A stretch of 64,000 nucleotides of DNA from Paractinoplanes aksuensis (GCF_024137025.1 NZ_JAMYJR010000054.1:20673-84672), one strand, 5' to 3'; counted from the first letter of the stretch, positions 45,067 to 53,655 are shown. The notes: generated by a model from the letters alone, not told the origin. Translations and numbers: made by a program.

Positions 45067-46634
45067 CAGCCGTGGTAGAAGTGCCGGGTGCCGGTGAGGT
45101 AGACGGTCAGGCCGGCCTTCGCGGCCGCCTCGATCACCTTGTCGTCGCGGATCGAGCCGCCCGGCTGCACGACCGCCTTGACGCCGGCCGCGATCAGCAC
45201 CTCGAGCCCGTCGGGGAACGGGAAGAACGCGTCGGACGCGGCCACGCTGCCCTTGGCCCGGTCGGCGCCGGCCCGGTTGACGGCCAGGTGGGCCGAGTCG
45301 ACCCGGTTGACCTGGCCCATGCCGACGCCGACGGTGGCGCCGCCCGAGGCCAGCAGGATCGCGTTGCTCTTGACGCTGCGGATTGCCCGCCAGGCGAAGG
45401 CCAGGTCGGCCAGCTCGTCGGCGGTGGCGGCCTCGCCCGTGGCCAGCGTCCAGGTGGCCGGGTCGTCGCCGGGGGCGTCGATGCGGTCGGCCAGCTGGAT
45501 GAGGGCGCCGCCGCCGATCTGCTTCACCTCGGCCGCGGCCGGGTTCCAGGCCGGGGCGACCAGCACGCGCAGCTTCTTCTTGGCCCGGAAGATCTCGAGC
45601 GCGCCCGCCTCGTACGACGGGGCGACGATGACCTCGGTGAAGATGCCGTCGAGCTGCTTGGCCATCGCCTGCGTGACCTCGCGGTTGACCGCGATGACAC
45701 CGCCGAAGGCCGAGACCGGGTCGCACTCGTTGGCCTTGCGGTGAGCCTCGGCCACGTCGGCCCCGATGGCGATGCCGCACGGGTTGGCGTGCTTGATGAT
45801 CGCGACGCAGGGCTGGTCGAAGTCGTTGGCGCTGCGCCAGGCGGCGTCGGCGTCGACGTAGTTGTTGAACGACAGCTCGCCGCCGTGCACCAGCTCGGCC
45901 TGGGCCAGCCCGGCCGGGGCGCCCGGGTCGGCGTAGAGCGCGGCCTGCTGGTGCGGGTTCTCGCCGTAGCGCAAGTTGTTCTTCTTCGTCAGCGCGATGC
46001 CGGCGAACGCGGGCCAGCCCGCCTCCTCGACCAGCGTCGTCGCCGACCAGTTGGCCACCGCGACGTCGTACTCGGCGATGTCGGCGAAGGCGCGGGCCGC
46101 GAGCGCCTTGCGCTGGGTCAGCGTGAAGCCACCGTTCTTGACGGCGTCCAGGATCAGCCCGTACGCCTCGACGGTCGTGACCACGGCGACCGAGGGGTGG
46201 TTCTTGGCCGCCGAGCGGACCATGGCCGGGCCGCCGATGTCGATCTGCTCGACGCACTCGTCGACGCTCGCGCCCGACGCCACCGTCTGCGTGAACGGGT
46301 AGAGGTTGCTGACCAGCAGGTCGAACGGCTGGACCTCGAGCTCGGCCAGCTGGGCGGCGTGACTCTCGAGCCGCAGGTCGGCCAGCAGCCCGGCGTGCAC
46401 GCGCGGGTGCAGCGTCTTGACCCGGCCGTCGAGGGACTCGGGGAAGCCGGTGAGCTCTTCGACCCGGGTGACCGGCACGCCCGCGGCCTCGACCGTGGCG
46501 GCGGTCGAACCGGTGGAGACGATCTCGACACCGGCCGCGGCCAGGGCCTGGGCCAGCTCGACGAGGCCGGTCTTGTCGTAGACGCTCAGCAGGGCCCGCT
46601 TGATCGGGCGACGGCCCTCGTCGGACGTGCTCAT
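45066..46634 (-). CDS. purH: Bifunctional AICAR transformylase/IMP cyclohydrolase
   Basis: A 522-residue enzyme for the last two steps of IMP synthesis. N-terminal MGS-like cyclohydrolase domain (RALLSVYDKTGLVELAQAL, GVEIVSTGST, VKTLHPRVHAGLL) and C-terminal transformylase with KKNNLRYGENPHQQAALY, IIKHANPCGIA and the metal or catalytic His/Lys region. Length normal. It overlaps purN by 4 nt and the pentapeptide gene by one base. Transcription starts before purN. Confidence 0.97.
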   Translation of the reverse strand: MSTSDEGRRPIKRALLSVYDKTGLVELAQALAAAGVEIVSTGSTAATVEAAGVPVTRVEELTGFPESLDGRVKTLHPRVHAGLLADLRLESHAAQLAELEVQPFDLLVSNLYPFTQTVASGASVDECVEQIDIGGPAMVRSAAKNHPSVAVVTTVEAYGLILDAVKNGGFTLTQRKALAARAFADIAEYDVAVANWSATTLVEEAGWPAFAGIALTKKNNLRYGENPHQQAALYADPGAPAGLAQAELVHGGELSFNNYVDADAAWRSANDFDQPCVAIIKHANPCGIAIGADVAEAHRKANECDPVSAFGGVIAVNREVTQAMAKQLDGIFTEVIVAPSYEAGALEIFRAKKKLRVLVAPAWNPAAAEVKQIGGGALIQLADRIDAPGDDPATWTLATGEAATADELADLAFAWRAIRSVKSNAILLASGGATVGVGMGQVNRVDSAHLAVNRAGADRAKGSVAASDAFFPFPDGLEVLIAAGVKAVVQPGGSIRDDKVIEAAAKAGLTVYLTGTRHFYHG

Positions 46635-47248
46635 GGAATGCGTACCTTCCTGTTCTTGATGGTCCAGCCCGCGCGCACCAGACGGCCGACCTGGTCGACC
46701 AGCTGGGCCCGCTCGGCCACCTTGATCCGCTCGGTCAGCGTGTCCTCCGTGTCGTCGTCGAGCACGGGCACAGCGACCTGGGCGATGATCGGTCCGGTGT
46801 CGACGCCGGCGTCGACGAAGAAGAGGGTCGCCCCGGCGATCTTGACGCCGTAGGCGAGCGCGTCGCGCGGGCCGTGCATGCCGGGGAAGGCCGGCAGCAG
46901 CGCGTTGTGCGTGTTGATGTAGCGGTCGCCGAACGCGGCCAGGAACTGCGGCCCGACGAGCTTGAGGAAGCCGGCCGAGACGACCAGATCGGGCTTGAAC
47001 TCGGCGACGTGGGCGGCGAGGGCGGCGTCCCAGTCGTCCCGGGTCTCGTACGCCTTGACCGAGTCGACAAAGGTCGGCACACCGGCCGCGGCGGCCCGGT
47101 CGAGGCCGGCGATGCCGTCACGGTCGGCGCCGACGGCCACGACCTGCGCGCCGTAGGCGGGGTCGGCGGACGCGTCGAGCAGGGCCTGCAGGTTGCTGCC
47201 CGAACCGGAGACGAGGACGACCAGGCGGGCGGGCGCGGGGTCGGTCAC
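46631..47248 (-). CDS. purN: Phosphoribosylglycinamide formyltransferase
   Basis: A 205-residue GAR transformylase using 10-formyl-THF. The catalytic triad is in NTHNALLPAFPG (Asn and His) and DAGVDTGPIIAQ (Asp). The N-terminal nucleotide loop is LVSGSGSNLQALL. In most orthologues the residue after TH is Pro; here it is Asn, next to but outside the triad. GTG 47248 is probably leaderless: TAGGGT (47255-47260, minus) is a -10 six nt upstream. First gene of the purN-purH-pentapeptide operon. Confidence 0.95.
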   Translation of the reverse strand: MTDPAPARLVVLVSGSGSNLQALLDASADPAYGAQVVAVGADRDGIAGLDRAAAAGVPTFVDSVKAYETRDDWDAALAAHVAEFKPDLVVSAGFLKLVGPQFLAAFGDRYINTHNALLPAFPGMHGPRDALAYGVKIAGATLFFVDAGVDTGPIIAQVAVPVLDDDTEDTLTERIKVAERAQLVDQVGRLVRAGWTIKNRKVRIP

Positions 47249-47254
47249 CCGACA

Positions 47255-47260
47255 ACCCTA
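47255..47260 (-). promoter_or_regulatory. -10 element of a leaderless purN transcript
   Basis: TAGGGT fits TAnnnT and ends 6 nt before GTG 47248, the spacing expected when transcription begins at the start codon. No good -35 is visible, as is common in such actinobacterial promoters. Confidence 0.5.
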
Positions 47261-47373
47261 TCGCCGCAGGGTGGGACGACCGACAACGGGGCGGCTCGGC
47301 AGGCACGCAAAACCGCTGATCATCGGATACGCTGCCGGTCCTCATCATTTAGCCCTCAACTGGAGGACAGCCC

Positions 47374-47721
47374 GTGACTACCCCACCCCCTTACTACGGC
47401 CCCCCGGGTGGCGAGCCGGGTGGCATGCCGGCCGCCCCGCAGAACACCCAGGGCCTCGTCGGCATGATCCTCGGCATCGTCTCGATCCCGCTGGTCTGCT
47501 GCTTCTACCTCGGCATCCCGCTGGGCATCGCGGCCGCGGTCGTCAGCTACCTCGGCCTGCAGAAGGCCAACGCCGGGCGGGCCACCAACCGCAGCCAGGC
47601 GATGGCCGGTCTGATCACCGGTGCTGTCGGCGCCGTGCTGGGTATCGCGCTGCTGATCTGGGCGGTCACCGCCGGCCAGAACATCAACTGGGAAGACATC
47701 ACCAACAACTCGGGTAACTGA
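47374..47721 (+). CDS. Small DUF4190-type membrane protein
   Basis: A 115-residue protein. A Pro/Gly-rich cytoplasmic N-terminus (MTTPPPYYGPPGGEPGG) is followed by two membrane helices (about residues 28-60 and 75-100), separated by a short polar loop (LQKANAGRATNRSQ). This matches DUF4190, common in actinobacteria, of unknown function. GTG 47374 has GGAGGA upstream. It is divergent from purN and followed by a hairpin. Confidence 0.85.
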   Translation: MTTPPPYYGPPGGEPGGMPAAPQNTQGLVGMILGIVSIPLVCCFYLGIPLGIAAAVVSYLGLQKANAGRATNRSQAMAGLITGAVGAVLGIALLIWAVTAGQNINWEDITNNSGN

Positions 47722-47743
47722 GTCGTCTTCGGTCTTCCGCGAG

Positions 47744-47767
47744 GGGGCACCCCGCTGGGGTGTCCCC
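47744..47767. terminator. Hairpin between the DUF4190 gene and the perM-like gene
   Basis: GGGGCACCCC pairs with GGGGTGTCCCC with one bulged base and a GCT loop. It lies in the short space between convergent genes and may be a bidirectional terminator. The T-tract is weak. Confidence 0.5.
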
Positions 47768-47768
47768 T

Positions 47769-49223
47769 TCAGGCTTTCGGCGTACGGAATTGCCGCGCGG
47801 CGGCCGCGCCCAGGGCGGCCGAGACGCCGAGAACGGCCATGGCCAGCAGGGCGACCGCCCACGGGTCGGGGCCGATGGTGGCCATCCGACCGTCGCCGAG
47901 CGGGCCGCCGGAGAACGCCGCGGCCAGGCCGAGCACGAGGCCGGCCACCGGGCCCGCGATCAGGCCGCCGCCGAGCACGAGCGACCAGGGAATCTCCCAC
48001 GGCTTGGCTTCCTTGTCCTTGCCCTCGCCTTTTTCGCCGGCCGCCCGTTTTTCGGCGGCTTCCCGGTTGAGGCGCACGGTCAGCAACCAGCCGGCGGCGC
48101 CACCGGCCAGCACGGGCAGGGCCAGCAGCAGGGTGCCGGCCGCGCCCATCGGGCCGTTGGGCAGCCCGGCCAGCAGCGGGACGGTGGGCAGCGGACCGAC
48201 CGTGACCTCGGTCAGCCGTACGATCGAGCCGGTGCCGAGGGCGAAGCCGGGGCCCAGCAGATAGGCCGCCGCCCACACCGAGCCGTTCACCCCGTAGGCC
48301 AGGCTGACCAGCGTGATGCCGGCCTGACCGGCCACCCCGGTGCGGTAAGCGGAGATCATGTCGGCCGCCTGGCCGCCGCCCAGGGCGATCGAGAGGCCGG
48401 TGACCGCGGCCCCGGCGGCCAGCACGAACAGGGCCGCCATGACCCCGGTGCGCATACCGTGGCGCAGCGGAGCCGGCAGCCGGCCGGCCCAGACCCGGAG
48501 TGCGTCGGTGCCGCGCAGCGACCCGGCCAGCGCCCCGGCCAGCCCGATGACGAAGAAGTGGAGCGCGGCCCGGCCCGCGGTGACCTCGGTGCCCTTGCCG
48601 TCGACGACCAGGGCCAGGATCGAGCCCAGCAGCGAATAGGTCAGGGCGATGGCGAAGGCCACCGACAGCGCGCGCACGGTGGAGCCGGTGCGGCGGGCGC
48701 CGACGGCCCGGGTGACGTGCAGGCCAGCCCGGTTGAGCCGCCACACGATGAGCATGCTGAGCAGCAGCGGGGCCAGCCCGAGGGCCCCGATCGAGGTGCC
48801 GATGGGCACGCCGTGGCCGAGCATCCAGCCCGCCAGCCCGGCGTGGGCGGCGCCGCCCAGACCACCGCTGCCCTCGAGCGTGCGGGCGAGACCGACGACG
48901 GCCGCCACCGGGACGTACGACAGCAGGGCGGCCCACAACGTGGCGAACGCGGCCGCCACCGGTAGCGGGGCCCGGCTCTGCGGGCGCGGCGGCGGGCGGC
49001 GCTGGGTCGGCAGCCGAACGGTCTCGCGGTTGGCCTGCACCTTGTCGTCGACCAGGACGGTGCGTTGCTCCCGGCCGGTCGCCACGGCCTCGGTGGGCCG
49101 GCCGACCTCCATCGCCTCGGTGTCGTGGGCGACCCGAACCGCCTCGGTGTCGTGGGCGACCTGAACCGCCTCGGCGACCGTCAGGTCGTCCGAGTCGTCG
49201 GGACGCTCGGGTGTGCTCGGCAT
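47769..49223 (-). CDS. perM: PerM-like (DUF6350) integral membrane protein
   Basis: A 484-residue membrane protein with about ten predicted helices after a 75-residue hydrophilic N-terminus. Position between purN-purH and sucCD matches Rv0955 (PerM) of Mycobacterium tuberculosis, which supports cell division under magnesium limitation and in chronic infection. The segment LPVAAAFATLWAALLSYVPVA and later PVLAGGAAGWLLTVRLNREAA are family-like. Oddities are a tandem 9-residue repeat near the N-terminus (VQVAHDTEA, VRVAHDTEA) and a lysine-rich loop (EKGEGKDKEAK) before the last helices. Confidence 0.83.
   Translation of the reverse strand: MPSTPERPDDSDDLTVAEAVQVAHDTEAVRVAHDTEAMEVGRPTEAVATGREQRTVLVDDKVQANRETVRLPTQRRPPPRPQSRAPLPVAAAFATLWAALLSYVPVAAVVGLARTLEGSGGLGGAAHAGLAGWMLGHGVPIGTSIGALGLAPLLLSMLIVWRLNRAGLHVTRAVGARRTGSTVRALSVAFAIALTYSLLGSILALVVDGKGTEVTAGRAALHFFVIGLAGALAGSLRGTDALRVWAGRLPAPLRHGMRTGVMAALFVLAAGAAVTGLSIALGGGQAADMISAYRTGVAGQAGITLVSLAYGVNGSVWAAAYLLGPGFALGTGSIVRLTEVTVGPLPTVPLLAGLPNGPMGAAGTLLLALPVLAGGAAGWLLTVRLNREAAEKRAAGEKGEGKDKEAKPWEIPWSLVLGGGLIAGPVAGLVLGLAAAFSGGPLGDGRMATIGPDPWAVALLAMAVLGVSAALGAAAARQFRTPKA
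49114..49167 (-). repeat. Tandem 27-bp repeat within the perM-like gene
   Basis: Two head-to-tail 27-bp copies (49114-49140 and 49141-49167) differ at one base. They encode the 9-residue unit V(Q/R)VAHDTEA in the cytoplasmic N-terminal tail. A partly similar unit (GRPTEAV) follows, suggesting older copies. Confidence 0.9.
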
Positions 49224-49271
49224 TGCCGACTACTTTTCCACGCCGGAGCCGGGTCGGCGATGCAAAAACAA

Positions 49272-49318
49272 CGGCGCGCCGCCGTTCGGGTCGCGGGGAC
49301 CCGAGCGGCGGCGCGCCG
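49272..49318 (-). terminator. Strong intrinsic terminator of sucCD
   Basis: A 21-bp stem (49272-49292 with 49298-49318; one G-U pair) with a 5-nt loop. On the minus strand it is followed by TTGTTTTTGC. It starts 16 nt after the sucD stop. Confidence 0.93.
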
Positions 49319-49333
49319 AATGCTGCTGCGTGG

Positions 49334-50215
49334 TCAGCTCATGACCTCGCGCATGAGGCGGGCGGTCTCGCTCGGCGTCTTGCCGACCTTGACCCCCGCG
49401 GCCTCGAGCGCTTCCTTCTTGGCGTCCGCGGTGCCCGCGGAGCCCGAGATGATCGCGCCGGCGTGACCCATGGTCTTGCCGGGCGGGGCGGTGAAGCCGG
49501 CGATGTAGCCGACCACCGGCTTGGTGACGTTGGCCTTGATGAACTCGGCCGCCCGCTCCTCGGCGTCGCCGCCGATCTCACCGATCATCACGATGGCGTC
49601 GGTGTCCGGGTCGTCCTGGAACGCCTTCAGCGCGTCGATGTGCGTGGTGCCGATGACCGGGTCGCCGCCGATGCCGACCGCGGTCGAGAAACCGAAGTCG
49701 CGCAGCTCGTACATCAGCTGGTAGGTCAGCGTGCCGCTCTTGCTGACCAGGCCGATGCGGCCGCCCGGGGTGATGTCGGCCGGGATGATGCCGGCGTTGC
49801 TGGCCCCCGGCGACGCGATGCCCGGGCAGTTCGGGCCGATGATCCGGGTCTTCTGACCGCGGTCCACGTTGTAGGCCCAGAAGTGCGCCGAGTCCTGCAC
49901 CGGAACGCCTTCGGTGATGACCACGGCCAGCGGGATCTCGGCGTCGATGGCCTCGATCACGGCCGCCTTGGTGAACGCCGGCGGCACGAAGATGACCGAC
50001 ACGTCGGCGCCGGTCTCCTTCATGGCCTCGCCGACGCTCGCGAAGACCGGGAGCTCCTTGCCGTCGAAGTCGACGGTCGTGCCGGCCTTGCGCGGGTTCA
50101 CACCGCCGACCACGTTGGTACCCGCGGCCAGCATGCGCCGGGTGTGCTTGGAGCCTTCGGAGCCGGTCATGCCCTGGACGATGACCTTGGAGTCCTTGGT
50201 GAGCCAGATAGCCAT
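49334..50215 (-). CDS. sucD: Succinate-CoA ligase subunit alpha
   Basis: A 293-residue subunit that binds CoA and carries the phosphohistidine. The CoA-binding Rossmann region is MAIWLTKDSKVIVQGMTGSEGSKHT; the phosphorylated His lies in KTMGHAGAIISG. RIIGPNCPGI and GEIGGDAEERAAEF are conserved. It starts 2 nt after the sucC stop, so the two subunits are co-translated. It is followed by a strong terminator. Confidence 0.97.
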   Translation of the reverse strand: MAIWLTKDSKVIVQGMTGSEGSKHTRRMLAAGTNVVGGVNPRKAGTTVDFDGKELPVFASVGEAMKETGADVSVIFVPPAFTKAAVIEAIDAEIPLAVVITEGVPVQDSAHFWAYNVDRGQKTRIIGPNCPGIASPGASNAGIIPADITPGGRIGLVSKSGTLTYQLMYELRDFGFSTAVGIGGDPVIGTTHIDALKAFQDDPDTDAIVMIGEIGGDAEERAAEFIKANVTKPVVGYIAGFTAPPGKTMGHAGAIISGSAGTADAKKEALEAAGVKVGKTPSETARLMREVMS

Positions 50216-50217
50216 GA

Positions 50218-51396
50218 TTACTTCCCCGCAGCCGCAAGCTCGGCGGCCCGAGCGGCCGCTCCGTCCATCGTGTCCACCCGCTCGACCAGCGGGTTGTTGG
50301 CGCCGTCGAGGATGGCCCGGCCCGCCTCGGCGTTGTTGCCGTCGAGGCGCACCACGAGCGGCTTGGTCACCGTCTCGCCGCGCTCACCGAGCAGGGCGAG
50401 GGCCTGGATGATGCCGTTGGCGACCTCGTCACAGGCGGTGATGCCGCCGAAGACGTTGACGAAGACCGACTTCACGGCCGGGTCGCCGAGCACGATCTCG
50501 AGGCCGTTGGCCATCACCTGGGCGCTGGCGCCACCGCCGATGTCGAGGAAGTTGGCCGGCTTGACGTTGCCGTGCTGCTCGCCCGCGTAGGCCACCACGT
50601 CCAGAGTGGACATGACCAGGCCCGCGCCGTTGCCGATGATGCCGACCTCGCCGTCGAGCTTGACGTAGTTGAGGTTCTTGGCCTTGGCCGCCTGCTCCAG
50701 CGGGTCGACCGCGGACTGGTCGATCAGCGCCTCGTGGTCGGGGTGACGGAACGCCGCGTTCTCGTCCAGCGTGATCTTGGCGTCCAGCAGGAGCACCCGG
50801 CCGTCGCCGACCTTGGCCAGCGGGTTGACCTCGACCAGGGTGGCGTCCTCGGCCACGAAGGCCTGCCACAGCTTGACCGCGATGTCGACGATCTGCTCGG
50901 CGACCTCGGCCGGGTACTGCGCCGCGGCGACGATCTCGCGGGCCTTGGCCTCGTCCACGCCCTTGACGGCGTCGATGGCGATCTTGGCGACCCGGTCCGG
51001 CTGCTCCTCGGCGACCGTCTCGATCTCCATGCCGCCGGCCACGCTGGCGATGCACAGGAACGTGCGGTTGGCCCTGTCCAGCAGGTAGGAGAAGTAGTAC
51101 TCCTCCTTGATGTCGGCCGTCTCGGCCAGCATCACCTTGTGGACCGTGTGGCCTTTGATGTCCATGCCCAGGATGTCGGTCGCGCGGGCCTCGGCCTCGT
51201 CGGCGCCGTCGGCCAGCTTGACGCCGCCCGCCTTGCCCCGGCCCCCGACCTTGACCTGCGCCTTGACCACGACCTTGCCGCCGAGACGCTCGGCGATCGC
51301 CCGGGCCTCCTGCGGGGTCTCGGCGACGCCACCGCCCAGCACGGGCAGCCCGTGCCGTTCGAAGAGGTCGCGCCCCTGATATTCGAACAGGTCCAC
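50218..51396 (-). CDS. sucC: ADP-forming succinate-CoA ligase subunit beta
   Basis: A 392-residue nucleotide-binding subunit with an ATP-grasp domain (VDLFEYQGRDLFERHGLPV, KAQVKVGGRGKAGGVK) and C-terminal ligase domain (FLDIGGGAS, VFGGITACDEVANGI). GTG 51396 begins the conserved LFEYQ motif and has AAGGAG upstream. The open frame to 51432 is not supported. It is the first gene of sucCD. Confidence 0.97.
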   Translation of the reverse strand: MDLFEYQGRDLFERHGLPVLGGGVAETPQEARAIAERLGGKVVVKAQVKVGGRGKAGGVKLADGADEAEARATDILGMDIKGHTVHKVMLAETADIKEEYYFSYLLDRANRTFLCIASVAGGMEIETVAEEQPDRVAKIAIDAVKGVDEAKAREIVAAAQYPAEVAEQIVDIAVKLWQAFVAEDATLVEVNPLAKVGDGRVLLLDAKITLDENAAFRHPDHEALIDQSAVDPLEQAAKAKNLNYVKLDGEVGIIGNGAGLVMSTLDVVAYAGEQHGNVKPANFLDIGGGASAQVMANGLEIVLGDPAVKSVFVNVFGGITACDEVANGIIQALALLGERGETVTKPLVVRLDGNNAEAGRAILDGANNPLVERVDTMDGAAARAAELAAAGK

Positions 51397-51832
51397 GTGT
51401 CTCCTTTCGCTCGCGACGCCATGCGCCGGCAAGCCGCACCGATGCGTCCCGACCTGTGTGCGCGGCGGCCTAGCGGCGTCGCCGGCGATAAGAATGTCCG
51501 GCCCTTCGGGCCATCATTCGCAGACTAGCGACCGGGACGGCCGGTCCGGAGGCGCGGGTGCACGGTGTGCAAGACCGCACACCCTTCGGTACGTGTTCCG
51601 GCCGCGCCACGCGGGGCCGGAGTGACCCGGAAACTCCCGGCGTTCTTCGCGTAACCGTCCCCCGGAGGCCTCGTTGAGTGTGGTGTCGGAACGCTGTGGC
51701 GAACCGGCACGAAGGCGGCCGATGCCCTGTCGGTCGAGGGGTGGCGGCGGGGCATCGTGCATAGAGGGGCCGGACGTGTGAGGGGTGCGTCCGGCCTCTC
51801 CCCCTGCCTTTTATTTCTCGCGTTCCGGCAGG
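51397..51832. other. 436-bp region upstream of sucC without a supported gene
   Basis: Minus-strand open frames here lack family features and ribosome sites. Two hairpins are visible: GAATG...CATTC enclosing GGCCC-TTC-GGGCC (51492-51519), and GTGTGC-AAGACC-GCACAC (51565-51582). They may belong to the sucCD leader. No clear -10/-35 pair was found. Confidence 0.5.
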
Positions 51833-52237
51833 TCACGCCACCGGCGACGAGACATTGGCGCGTACCCATTCGATGATGGATGCGGTAGTGGCGCCCGGGG
51901 TGAAAATGCGGGCCACCCCGAGCTTTTCCAATTCCGCGATGTCGTCGGCCGGGATGATGCCGCCGCCGAATACGACGATGTCACTGGCGTCTCGTTCCGC
52001 GAGCAGTTGGATGACGCGCCGGAACAATGTCATGTGCGCCCCGGACAGAACGGACAAACCGATCGCGTTGGCGTCCTCCTGGACGGCGGTCTCGACAATC
52101 TGTTCCGGCGTCTGGTGCAGGCCGGTGTAGACGACCTCCATGCCGGCGTCGCGCAGCGCCCGGGCCACCACCTTGGCCCCGCGGTCGTGGCCGTCGAGCC
52201 CCGGCTTCGCGACCACCACTCTGATCCGTGCTTCCAT
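51833..52237 (-). CDS. Cobalamin B12-binding domain protein
   Basis: A 134-residue stand-alone domain like the C-terminal cobalamin-binding domain of methylmalonyl-CoA mutase: AKPGLDGHDRGAKVVARAL contains the lower-ligand motif DxHxxG, followed by LSVLSGAHM and VVFGGGIIP. It has no catalytic TIM-barrel partner in the window. It could be the small subunit of a split acyl-CoA mutase or a B12-responsive partner. The ATG at 52237 is its natural start. Confidence 0.93.
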   Translation of the reverse strand: MEARIRVVVAKPGLDGHDRGAKVVARALRDAGMEVVYTGLHQTPEQIVETAVQEDANAIGLSVLSGAHMTLFRRVIQLLAERDASDIVVFGGGIIPADDIAELEKLGVARIFTPGATTASIIEWVRANVSSPVA

Positions 52238-52332
52238 GCTGCCCCTCCGACTGACCGCGTTGTCACCTGAACGAACGGTAACCTGCCGGACCGCCGCGAG
52301 GTAGCCGCCGCCCCGGACCGGAGATCACCACC

Positions 52333-52360
52333 GGTGACCGAAAATGTATTCTGCGTCACC
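52333..52360. other. AT-rich inverted repeat upstream of the B12-binding gene
   Basis: GGTGAC (52333-52338) and GTCACC (52355-52360) flank an AT-rich segment, unusual in this GC-rich window, followed on the plus strand by TTTCTGTTTTTAG. It may be an operator or a weak plus-strand terminator. The rest of 52238-52480 shows nothing I can support. Confidence 0.35.
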
Positions 52361-52481
52361 TCACTTTCTGTTTTTAGAGCAATTACTCCGCGTGCGCGAA
52401 CACTTCTTCCAAAAAGGCCGCCAATTCGGACATTCGCTGAGCAATACGGACCAGGAACTGTCAGCGATTTGGCGCTGCGAC

Positions 52482-52590
52482 TTGTGACCGGGGAGACGTT
52501 TGGCTACCGTGGCTCCCGGCTGTCAAGCAGTTAACCCTGATCTGACAGCGCGGTTGCCTCTCGAATCACCGATAACTCGGCCTCGGAGCC
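52482..52590 (+). promoter_or_regulatory. Promoter and structured leader of the first M23 peptidase
   Basis: TTGTGA (52482-52487), 17 nt, TACCGT (52505-52510) make a good sigma-70-type promoter. The leader contains a 7-bp hairpin, GCTGTCA (52519-52525) with TGACAGC (52543-52549), enclosed by GGCTCC (52511-52516) with GGAGCC (52585-52590). The c-di-AMP (ydaO) motifs known before actinobacterial cell-wall hydrolases are absent. Confidence 0.5.
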
Positions 52591-52621
52591 CCGCACCTTT
52601 GCCACCGACGGAGGGTTGTTC

Positions 52622-53362
52622 GTGCGCCAGCGCTTGTCGTCTGAGCCCGATCGTTATCGGGGTCGTCGCCGCGTACCCACCCCTCCGCGCAGCCGCTACG
52701 CCATCGCCGTCACCGCCGCTTTCGCCGGGGCCGGGGTTGTCGCCCTGGGCGCCTCGAACATGCCCGACGCCAAGACCGTCGACCCGCAGGCTCTGCAAGG
52801 CCTCGGTGGCAACCAGGTCGCGGCCGAGGCACTGGCCGAGCGTGATGCCGACACCGACGCTGCCTCGCGTAGCAACAGCCGCGAGTCGGCCGCCAAGACC
52901 AAGGTGAGCGCCGAAGAGGCCGCGCGCGACGTCTGGCTCCTCCCCCTCGACGACTACACCTTCACGTCGGGCTACGGCATGCGGTGGGAGAAGCTGCACG
53001 CCGGCATCGACCTGGCCGCCCCCGAGGGCATGCCCTACAAGGCGATCCACGCGGGCAAGGTCACCCAGGCGGGCTACTTCGGCGCCTACGGCTATGCGAT
53101 CACCGTCGAGGACGACAAGGGCAACGAGGTCATCTACGCCCACTCGCGGCGGGTACTCGTCAAGAAGGGCGACACCGTCAAGGCCGGGCAGGTCATCGGC
53201 CAGGTCGGCAACACGGGCGCCTCGTACGGCACCCACCTGCACATCGAGATCCACGTCAAGGGCACACCGACCGACCCGATCCCCTACCTGCGTCAGCGCG
53301 GAGTCGACGTCAAGCTCCAGGTCGAGTCGGTGTACGCCGCCGGCCTGGCCGCCGCTTCCTGA
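52622..53362 (+). CDS. M23 family metallopeptidase (first)
   Basis: A 246-residue exported or membrane-anchored LytM-type endopeptidase. One hydrophobic helix (YAIAVTAAFAGAGVVALGAS, about residues 27-46), a charged spacer, then the catalytic domain (about 105-225). Zinc ligands are His and Asp in LHAGIDLAAP and the HxH in GTHLHIEIH. It cleaves peptidoglycan cross-links or activates other hydrolases. GTG 52622 has GGAGGG 6 nt upstream; the TTG 6 nt earlier abuts it. A paralogue follows 400 nt downstream. Confidence 0.92.
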   Translation: MRQRLSSEPDRYRGRRRVPTPPRSRYAIAVTAAFAGAGVVALGASNMPDAKTVDPQALQGLGGNQVAAEALAERDADTDAASRSNSRESAAKTKVSAEEAARDVWLLPLDDYTFTSGYGMRWEKLHAGIDLAAPEGMPYKAIHAGKVTQAGYFGAYGYAITVEDDKGNEVIYAHSRRVLVKKGDTVKAGQVIGQVGNTGASYGTHLHIEIHVKGTPTDPIPYLRQRGVDVKLQVESVYAAGLAAAS

Positions 53363-53453
53363 TCTCCCTCCCCAGGGCCCGCTGAGAAAAACCTACCCCT
53401 CAGCCGCCGCCCAACCTCCTCGATCCAGTGGTCCACCCCACCGGCGTTCGCGA

Positions 53454-53655
53454 CGGCTCAGCGGCATCTGCCCGGCCTCCGCGTGACTCAGCGGCCCAGC
53501 TTTCACAGCGGTCCAGCTTTCACAGCGGTCCAGCGGCATCTGCCCAACTCGGCCCTCACGGCAGCCCGGCTTTCACGGGGCTCAGCGGCATCTACCCGAC
53601 CCGGCCCACGGCAGCTCAGCTGCTTCTGCCCGACCCGGTCTTCGCGGCGGCTCAG
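53454..53655. repeat. Degenerate repeat array between the two M23 genes
   Basis: CAGCGGCATCTGCCC occurs at 53459-53473 and 53531-53545, with variants near 53583-53597 and 53618-53632. Between them the 17-bp unit CCAGCTTTCACAGCGGT is repeated exactly twice (53496-53512, 53513-53529). GGCTTTCACGGGG and CTCAGC fragments fill the rest. There are no uniform spacers, so it is not CRISPR. No coding capacity is supported. Confidence 0.75.

Noticed and set aside
51525..51869. Minus-strand frames between sucC and the B12-binding gene
   Set aside because: Arg/Pro/Thr-rich, no ribosome site, partly overlapping the B12-binding protein gene.
53454..53655. Possible CRISPR array
   Set aside because: Repeats are diverged and irregularly spaced, with no uniform spacers and no cas genes.
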